This document shows, in pieces, positions 35,490-42,900 of a stretch of 50,590 nt of DNA. Made by a program: the position numbers and the translations under genes. Positions within the stretch are counted from its first letter, which is position 1. Each line of letters starts with the position of its first letter. Under the pieces are notes generated by a model. That model saw only the letters and a list, made by a program, of their open reading frames with translations, was not told the DNA's origin and searched no databases. The DNA comes from JAIBBG01 sp043748015 (lineage in GTDB: Bacteria; Bacteroidota; Bacteroidia; Flavobacteriales_D; Sanyastnellaceae): contig JAYTOA010000012.1 of assembly GCA_043748015.1 (NCBI GenBank), positions 1 through 50,590 on the forward strand, in the 5' to 3' direction.

Positions 35490-37763
35490 TCACTTCTCTA
35501 TTTCAGCATTAAAAGTGATGATACGCGGCTCTTCACCGGCAACATAAATCGTGAGGTGTTTTGTTACGCGACCTTTGCTTCCGAATGGAGTAAATCCAAT
35601 ATCGAGTGTTGCGAAATCACCAGGTAATACTAACATCTTGTCCAACTTCGGCTCGGTACATCCGCACTCGGCAACAACGCTGTCAATCTGCATGGCGATG
35701 TTGCCCTCATTGCGAATGGTAAAGTTGTGATGCACCAGATCATATTTGTTGATTTTTCCAAAATCAAATGTTTCAGAGTCCAATTTCAACACAGCTTTTC
35801 TAATCGTCGAAGGAATTTCTTCTACAGATTCAATTTCTATTTTTCGCTCAAGACAAGCCGAACGATTATATATCGAATTTTTCTCATCCTTGAGGTCATC
35901 ACTCACAGATTTATCTGCCTTAACTTCTCCAAATGGCAGAAGATTGAATTGCAGTTTAGCGCCATTTGTTGCAACATCATTTACATAAGGAAGAAATTTT
36001 CCCTCCATTGAAGTGCGCATGTAATTCACAAGACTTGCTGTTCTTCTTTTGGTCAGATTGAGGTTGTAATCCGTCTTTGCCCTTGGACTTGCAAAACCGC
36101 GAACAGAAATATTGAAGCTTCTTCCCTTCTCCAATTCCTTCAACAGTAATTCAGCAAAGTGTTGTAGATCGCTCACACCTTGCTTCACTTTCAGTTCGAA
36201 GAAATCCGAAGTGATAGCTTCTGCTTCTTCACTCTTCTCTGCATTCAATCCCTTGGTATTCTCAGTGATGTATTTTGGAATCAAATTCAAATACGACTCA
36301 TATGCATCGATATATGATAGCGAAGTTGTTGTGTCTAGTGTAGCAGGGTTCGGCTCATCATTGTGAAAATAAAGCGTAACGGGAAGCGCCTTGTTCAACT
36401 CTTCAAGCGTCATCTGAGCTTGATCTTGCACCGAAGTATTGCTCGTTGATTTGTAAATCACTTTGTAGATGTCGTTGCAACAAGTCGCGTTGTCTTCTCC
36501 AACCAATGAACCTTCGCGATTGGATGAGAGCCATGCGACTTTGTCAAAGCGCGTGAAATAAAAATCATTTGCACTGCTATTGATTGGTCGTCCCAAATTC
36601 TCCGGCTTGCCTGTAACGAAATCCAGAATGGCGCATTGAAATATGTCTTGTCCGCCAAATCCTTCATGCCAATCACTGGAAAAATAAAAAAGGCTATCGT
36701 ACACAAAAGGCGTGAGTTCATCTCCTTCTGTATTGTATCGACTTCCCAAATTCTTCGCCTTTCCAAACTTCAACGGGTAAGGCATTTTACCGGCAACGAA
36801 TTCGTCAGTTTTGTTTTCACATTTCATATACCAGATGTCCATACCACCTTCACCTCCTTCTCTATCCGAGACAAAAAATAAATAGCGCACTCCTCCAATT
36901 GTCTCGAGACAAGGCATTGTGTTTTGCCAACCCACGATGTTTACTTCAACAACATCTTCCGCCACACTGTATTTTCCATCTGCATAAAAGGAAGAGCAAA
37001 TTTTTGTGCGACCACCATCTGCTACTGAAAAGAATGCGTAGCCGTCTATTGTTGTTTTCAGATTGGCTACAGAATAATTTCCTGGAATACCTGTTAAACG
37101 CATCTCATCGTATTGATTGGCACCGCTCAAATTTCCATGATAAATCTTCCACGCGGTTTGACTTTTACCACGAGTTGATGAAAACTGTAATGTGGAATCA
37201 CTTGCGAATGGCGCAATTTCCGCTTCGCTTGTATTGATACTTTGCCCAGCGTTCTCAACCAATGCATCGGCATCTTTGTCCTTGTAATTTAAAGCCCACA
37301 CAGCGCTCTTCGCCTCATGTTCAGCGCGCTTCAACAAAGCTTTGTCACCGCCAACTTTGTGCTTCTTCACATACTTTTTAAAATTACGTTGTGCGTCTTC
37401 ATAACGGCCGTTGTATTTCTGCATCAATGCCAACCAAAAAAGTCCATCGGGAGAAAGCTTACCGTTGTCCTTTTGGTAATTCCTATCATACAATGTTTCT
37501 GCTAACGCGTAATTCTTGATTTGTCTTGCAGCATCGGCATACCTCTCGCACAGCTCAAATGATCCTGTGTCCAAAAGATATCCTTGTTTGTAATAACTGA
37601 AAGCCTCATCCCATATCTGCTGCTCTGCGGCAAGGTCACCCTTTTTCATGTATTGCGCCGGAGATTGACCCATTGAATTGAATGCAAAAGCCAGGGACGC
37701 CAACGGTAACACCCATCGCTTCAGATTCTTCCAAATGAATATTTCACTTACTTGATTCAACAT
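35490..37763 (-). CDS. PorE-like TPR/propeller/OmpA protein with C-terminal DUF1573
   Basis: The 757-residue exported protein has a signal region (core LPLASLAFAFNSM), TPRs (about 36-145), a WD40-like PD40 propeller (about 185-440) with repeated FSS/FVSDREG strands, an OmpA-C-like domain (about 545-655) with SVRGFASPRAKTDYNLNLTKRR, and a DUF1573 domain (about 660-757) with NEGNIAMQI and ECGCTEP. The TPR-propeller-OmpA order is that of PorE, an outer-membrane-associated T9SS component that binds peptidoglycan. PorE itself is a lipoprotein and lacks DUF1573; here no lipobox Cys is seen. A PorE paralogue is likely; involvement in T9SS is inferred. Confidence 0.82.
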   Translation of the reverse strand: MLNQVSEIFIWKNLKRWVLPLASLAFAFNSMGQSPAQYMKKGDLAAEQQIWDEAFSYYKQGYLLDTGSFELCERYADAARQIKNYALAETLYDRNYQKDNGKLSPDGLFWLALMQKYNGRYEDAQRNFKKYVKKHKVGGDKALLKRAEHEAKSAVWALNYKDKDADALVENAGQSINTSEAEIAPFASDSTLQFSSTRGKSQTAWKIYHGNLSGANQYDEMRLTGIPGNYSVANLKTTIDGYAFFSVADGGRTKICSSFYADGKYSVAEDVVEVNIVGWQNTMPCLETIGGVRYLFFVSDREGGEGGMDIWYMKCENKTDEFVAGKMPYPLKFGKAKNLGSRYNTEGDELTPFVYDSLFYFSSDWHEGFGGQDIFQCAILDFVTGKPENLGRPINSSANDFYFTRFDKVAWLSSNREGSLVGEDNATCCNDIYKVIYKSTSNTSVQDQAQMTLEELNKALPVTLYFHNDEPNPATLDTTTSLSYIDAYESYLNLIPKYITENTKGLNAEKSEEAEAITSDFFELKVKQGVSDLQHFAELLLKELEKGRSFNISVRGFASPRAKTDYNLNLTKRRTASLVNYMRTSMEGKFLPYVNDVATNGAKLQFNLLPFGEVKADKSVSDDLKDEKNSIYNRSACLERKIEIESVEEIPSTIRKAVLKLDSETFDFGKINKYDLVHHNFTIRNEGNIAMQIDSVVAECGCTEPKLDKMLVLPGDFATLDIGFTPFGSKGRVTKHLTIYVAGEEPRIITFNAEIEK

Positions 37764-37851
37764 TATATGCGTTCATGCCTCAATGTTAAACACAAATTTC
37801 ACGTTCAATAACAAAACAAACTAAAAAGTACCTCGAAGAATCAGATAAGAA

Positions 37852-37895
37852 TCTTCAACTACTCCAGTTTGAATCCAAAAGAAAATAGTTGAAGA
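37852..37895. repeat. long inverted repeat upstream of the SMUG2-like gene
   Basis: TCTTCAACTA (37852-37861) and TAGTTGAAGA (37886-37895) are a perfect 10-bp inverted repeat with a 24-base spacer, between divergent genes. The right arm touches the TAAATTTG promoter element. Confidence 0.5.
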
Positions 37896-37896
37896 C

Positions 37897-37904
37897 TAAA
37901 TTTG
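37897..37904 (+). promoter_or_regulatory. promoter -7 element for the SMUG2-like gene
   Basis: TAAATTTG is an exact TAnnTTTG. The nearest upstream TTTG (37868-37871) is 25 bases away, a little long. The predicted start near 37911 leaves a leader of about 25 bases to the ATG at 37936. Confidence 0.45.
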
Positions 37905-37935
37905 TCGATTGGTGAAGCACTTTTCAAAATCGAAC

Positions 37936-38628
37936 ATGGTCACATTCGACACGCGAATAATTGATTTCATATCCAACTTGAAATTCAACGGAAAACTTCC
38001 GCCAAATATTTCAGTGATGAATCCTTACCGAGAAAACGAAAGCGCATTGGAAGTGGCTACTGCTTTCTACAAAAAATTTTACAACGACAATCACGAGCGG
38101 CATTTGATTCTCGGCATCAATCCGGGAAGACTCGGTGCGGGTGTTACCGGCGTTCCATTCACTGATACAAAACGATTGGAAAGTCATTGTGGCATTACTC
38201 TTCCAGAAATTTCAACCCATGAGCCGTCAAGTGTTTTTGTTTATCAAATGATTGATGCATTTGGGGGAACGGTAGAATTTTATCGTCGGTTCTATATCTC
38301 TTCAATTTCTCCGCTGGGATTTCTTACAAACAACGAGGGGAGGTCTGTCAATTACAACTATTACGATAGTCCTGCATTGCAAAAAGCGGTCGTCCCATTT
38401 GCCTTGAAATCTTTGAAAGCGCAACTGGAATTTGGCATCAATAGAAAAAAATGTTTTGTTTTTGGAACGGGTAAAAACCACAAATTCATTTCAGATCTGA
38501 ATCAGCAGCATAGATTCTTTGAGGAAATAATTCCTCTTGAACATCCACGCTACATCATGCAATACAAGTCGAAAAACTTGCAGTTTTATATGCAGAAATA
38601 CCTCGAAGCTTTTAGTGACGCGGTCTAA
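37936..38628 (+). CDS. SMUG2-family uracil-DNA-glycosylase-like protein
   Basis: The 230-residue protein begins MVTFDTRIIDFISNLKF, the normal start of the family, so I prefer the ATG at 37936 to the TTG 27 bases upstream. The active-site loop LILGINPGRLGAGVTGVPFTDTKRL and the later PLEHPRYIMQYK (the HPS-like leucine-loop motif) are intact. SMUG2 proteins belong to the UDG superfamily and remove damaged bases such as uracil derivatives. Substrate choice here is inferred from the family. Confidence 0.88.
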   Translation: MVTFDTRIIDFISNLKFNGKLPPNISVMNPYRENESALEVATAFYKKFYNDNHERHLILGINPGRLGAGVTGVPFTDTKRLESHCGITLPEISTHEPSSVFVYQMIDAFGGTVEFYRRFYISSISPLGFLTNNEGRSVNYNYYDSPALQKAVVPFALKSLKAQLEFGINRKKCFVFGTGKNHKFISDLNQQHRFFEEIIPLEHPRYIMQYKSKNLQFYMQKYLEAFSDAV

Positions 38629-38670
38629 CGAAACATCAACAAAACTGCACCTTTTCACGGCCTACTCCCT

Positions 38671-38678
38671 TACTTTTG
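38671..38678 (+). promoter_or_regulatory. promoter -7 element abutting the ribB-like start
   Basis: TACTTTTG is an exact TAnnTTTG and ends four bases before the ATG (TTTG-CAAC-ATG). Transcription would begin at or next to the start codon, giving a leaderless mRNA. There is no room for an FMN riboswitch in the 54 bases after the previous gene. Confidence 0.5.
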
Positions 38679-38682
38679 CAAC

Positions 38683-39807
38683 ATGATTCAAGTAACTGTG
38701 AAGGAAAATCTCGATCACATTTCAGACGCGATTGCGGATATAAAAATTGGAAAGATGGTTATCGTTGTTGACGACGAGGATCGCGAGAATGAAGGCGACT
38801 TTATCATAGCCGCACAACATGTCACTCCCGAGGCCATCAATTTCATGTCGAAGCACGGTCGTGGACTTATATGTGTTGCTCTTACCGAGCAACGCTGTGA
38901 AGATCTCGAATTGGATATGATGGTGACACGCAATACCGACCCACATAAAACAGCTTTCACAATTTCGGTGGATCTTCTCGGACGTGGATGCACCACTGGT
39001 ATCAGTGCACATGATCGCTCTAAAACAGTTCAAGCATTAGTTGATTCTTCCATCATGCCATCAGATTTTGCAAGACCCGGACACATTTTTCCGCTGAAAG
39101 CGAAAAACGGTGGAGTACTCCGCAGAACAGGCCATACAGAAGCCGCAGTAGATCTAGCCAGGCTTGCAGGACTAGAACCGGCGGGTGCAATTGTTGAGAT
39201 CATGAACGATGATGGAACTATGGCGCGACTTCCACAACTCATGGAAATTGCCGATAAGTTTAATATGAAAATTATTTCTATCAAAGACCTCATCGCCTAT
39301 CGACTCAACAAAGAAACCCTGGTGGACAAAGTGAGCGAGGTTGCTTTCACAACTGTATATGGAGATTTTGTTTTTACCGGATTCAGACAAACTATCGAGA
39401 ACAAAGAATACATCGCACTCGTGAAAGGCACTTGGGAAGAGGATGAAGCAATTCCGGTCCGTGTGCATTCATGTAACATTATCGGTGATATTTTCAATAC
39501 GCTCAAAGGAAGCACCGGCTCACAGATTGACAGCGCCATGAAGATTATTCAAGCTGAAGGAAAGGGTGTGCTTGTTTACATCAACCATCTTCAACCTGGT
39601 GTGAATCTGTTAGATGAATTAAAAGCACTCACGTTAAATGAACGAAAGGACGCACCTTCTATGGATGAACGTGACTTCGGTATAGGTGCACAAATACTGC
39701 GCACGCTTGGTGTAAGAAAAATGAAATTGATCACTTCTCATCCTTCAGCGAAGCGCAGTGGTCTCGAAGGATATGGTCTTGAAGTGACAGAGTATATTGT
39801 TTATTGA
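38683..39807 (+). CDS. ribB: 3,4-dihydroxy-2-butanone-4-phosphate synthase fused to a degenerate GTP cyclohydrolase II domain
   Basis: The 374-residue protein has an intact RibB half (1-205): VVDDEDRENEGDFI (29-41), SAHDRSKTV and RRTGHTEAAVDL (147-157), the metal and ribulose-phosphate site. The RibA half (206-374) keeps the fold (GDIFNTL, DERDFGIGAQIL, LEGYGLEV) but not chemistry. Where GTP cyclohydrolase II has HSEC..RCDCG, it reads HSCN..KGSTG, so all three zinc Cys are lost (Asn265, Gly276, Thr278), and the RQEGRGIGL segment reads NHLQPGVNL (301-309). It should make 3,4-dihydroxy-2-butanone 4-phosphate for riboflavin but not open GTP. A separate RibA must exist elsewhere. Confidence 0.88.
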   Translation: MIQVTVKENLDHISDAIADIKIGKMVIVVDDEDRENEGDFIIAAQHVTPEAINFMSKHGRGLICVALTEQRCEDLELDMMVTRNTDPHKTAFTISVDLLGRGCTTGISAHDRSKTVQALVDSSIMPSDFARPGHIFPLKAKNGGVLRRTGHTEAAVDLARLAGLEPAGAIVEIMNDDGTMARLPQLMEIADKFNMKIISIKDLIAYRLNKETLVDKVSEVAFTTVYGDFVFTGFRQTIENKEYIALVKGTWEEDEAIPVRVHSCNIIGDIFNTLKGSTGSQIDSAMKIIQAEGKGVLVYINHLQPGVNLLDELKALTLNERKDAPSMDERDFGIGAQILRTLGVRKMKLITSHPSAKRSGLEGYGLEVTEYIVY

Positions 39808-39939
39808 AATTGTTTTTGTTGTCGTCATCTGTTTGATGTTTTCAAACCGAAACGAAAACGAATTATTAAAAAAGACAAAACCCCCGCAAGTACAGTGGTC
39901 GTCTGCACAAGCGAAGATTTCATCTCTTCGTGATTTCCT

Positions 39940-42900
39940 TTACTTCATCATCAAAGCATTCTTTGAAAGGTGGCTTCGTCCATTCGTAATGTGAAAAAAG
40001 TAAAGTCCATTGTTCATTCCTGATTTCGAATGACTGATCTTGTAATTCGTGTCCACTTCCGGTATACCGTTGTAGACATTTTCAATCATCTTACCTGTCA
40101 TGTCATAAAGATCAATTGTGACTCTGCCCTCTTCCATTACACTGAAATCAATGGTGAACTGATCTATGCTATTACTTGATATATCCATCATGATAGCGGA
40201 TCGCGGAACATTCAATTGTTGCATCGGAGCGATTGTTTGATGCGTAACATTGATTGTCTGCGTGTGAATCGTGGTGTTGCCAGCGCAATCTTGTACAACC
40301 CATCTGCGAACAATCATCTGTTCCTGACAACATTCCATATTCGTATTGATATCACCATGTCCACTCACGGAATTTCCATTGACTGTCCCGTTGTAATCAA
40401 ACCAACCACTGATACCATAAGCGTCGTTGCGGTTGTTCGCTGCTTGCCCCAATTGAAATCCATAGTAGAAATTAGTTGGTGCATGAGTGAGATACAACAC
40501 AGATCCCTCAAGCGATCCGGCGCCGGTCAATGTGCTCGATGGATCCAGCTCATAGTAGGTCCAGTCAATAAAACTGTTGCCCGCAAGATTCATGTCGTCT
40601 TTGTAACTTCTCCCAAGCGCACTCCACTGTGTCCAGTTCCTTTTCTGTACCAGATGAAAATCGATCATCCAGCTTTGCGCAGGATTCACAGAGTTGAATA
40701 CCTGGCCGGTTATGTGTGCAGTTCCATGTGCATCATCTCGTACAAACATTCCATCAGCTGCTCCGAAAACGTAGTTGATTGTTAAACCTGAAAGTCCCGG
40801 CAACCACAGTGCTATCGGACCGAAAGCTGACTCAGCAGTTTGCAATGAACACGTGCTATCCGCCTGTACTCCATTTGCAATCTCTTGTGTGAAAATCACG
40901 CTCGCATCATTGTCGCAATTATCCATTGCAACAATATTTGGTATAGATGGAATATCACTGCAAGTCACAGTCATATCTGCAGGTAGTTGTGAAAGTGTTG
41001 GTGCGGTGTGATCTTCAACATTGATGACTTGCACCTGCACATTCTGATTTCCGCAAACATCCGTTGCAATGAACAGGCGATTGATAATGTACACACTTGC
41101 ACAATTTGTAGCGTCAATGTTTTCCTGCATCTCAATTGTGAACGAACTGCAATCACCAACCATTGGCATCTGAGCCATGGGAACTGCATTGCATTCAACA
41201 GTGATGTCATCAAGTGAAGAAAGGAAAATTGGCATCTCGTTGTCACTCATCGTAATGAGTTGCATGGCAACTGCGATGTTACCACAATTATCCACTGCTG
41301 ACCATGTGCGTGTTGTTGTTTGCGTGCAACCTATCCAAACAGATGACTCGGAAAACTGAACCTGAACATTCGCAGAGCAGTTGTCGGTAGCTGTCACATT
41401 TGATGAAGGAAAATCATCGCCGCAATTCAGTGTAATGTCTGAAGGTACATTCTGAAGTATCGGTGCAACAACATCTGAAACAGTTATGTTCTGTATGAAT
41501 TGAGAAGCATTTCCGCATGCATCGGTTGCTGTCCATCTCCGTTGGATCGTATAAGGACAAGCTCCTGAAGTGACGTTTTGTGAAAAGCTGATTATCACAT
41601 TCGAACATGCATCAATTGCTTGTGCATTGAATACGGATGGAATCGCATCACAGGTTACATTCACTGAAGCAACCGGTGTCGACGTGAACGTAGGTGGCGT
41701 GTTATCGCTAATAGTAATTGTGTGTGATGCAGTAACTGAATTTCCACAAGGATCAGAAGCCATCCAACTTCTTGTAATGATACTTCCGCAACTTGTTGAT
41801 TCGCTGAATTCAAAATAGAACACATTCACATTGCTTCCCGCACATGCATCCGTAGCAACAGGATTTGCCGGAATTGGAATCATGTCGTTGCATGTCAGTT
41901 GAAGATTTGCTGGAACGTTCGTGAAAGTTGGCGCTGTTGAATCACTCACGTAAATTGTTTGTGTTCCAATCCCGACATTGCCGCAATCGTCAAACGCTCT
42001 CCAAACACGCACTATCTGGAAATTGCAATCTCCACCTATTATTTGCTCTGTGAATTCAACACTCAACGGTCCTGAACAATTGTCATTGGCTGTAACATTC
42101 GCAGGTGCAGGAATTTGTCCGCATTGAACGTAAGTGTTGTATGGCAAGCCTGACAGAACGGGATTCAATTCATCAACAACATGAATGATTTGTGTTGCTT
42201 GTGCTGCGTTGCCACACATATCTATTGCGGTATATGTTCGCTCTACGATGTAAGAACATCCGGTTCCTAGCGTCACATCATTGTATGTTGTAATAACTGT
42301 TCCTGCACAATCGTCTATAACATTTGGAGGCAAAACTGTATTCAATCCATTGCATTGTACAGTTACTTCCGGCGGCGCTTGAGCAAATACAGGAGGTGCA
42401 TCGTCATGTAAAATAATGCTTTGGCTAACTACAGACGAATTACCACAATCATCTTCCGCAATCCATGTCCGTATAAGCGTGAATTCACATCCTGTTCCAA
42501 TCATTGTCTGAGAAAAAATTACCTGTACGTTGTTGTCGCAATTGTCCACAACAATCGGATCTGGAATCGGTGGAACGTTATTGCAAGTTGTCGGACCAAC
42601 CTGCGGCACGCCTGATATCACAGGTGGTTCAGTGTCAATTATCGATATCTCTTGAGTGAACATTGAACTATTGCCACAAGCATCTGTAGCTGTCCAGATT
42701 CTGAATATATGCGGACAACCGCCGGTAATATTCTGAGTTTGCATTGTGATAACAGTTGCGCTGCAATTGTCAGACGCAGTTACTTCAAATGGCGGTGGTA
42801 GTTGTCCGCATGTAACGGTAATGTTTGTGGGTACCGATGTAAACACCGGAGGAATATTGTCGATGACATGAATAATATAACCGTCGGAAGTACTGTTGCC

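Noticed and set aside
38629..38682. FMN riboswitch before the ribB-like gene
   Set aside because: Only 54 bases separate it from the preceding gene and a promoter element ends four bases before the ATG, so an FMN aptamer does not fit.
39797..39994. A 65-codon plus-strand ORF between the ribB-like gene and the adhesin gene
   Set aside because: It overlaps the ends of both genes, has no family resemblance, and its composition looks like read-through of intergenic sequence.
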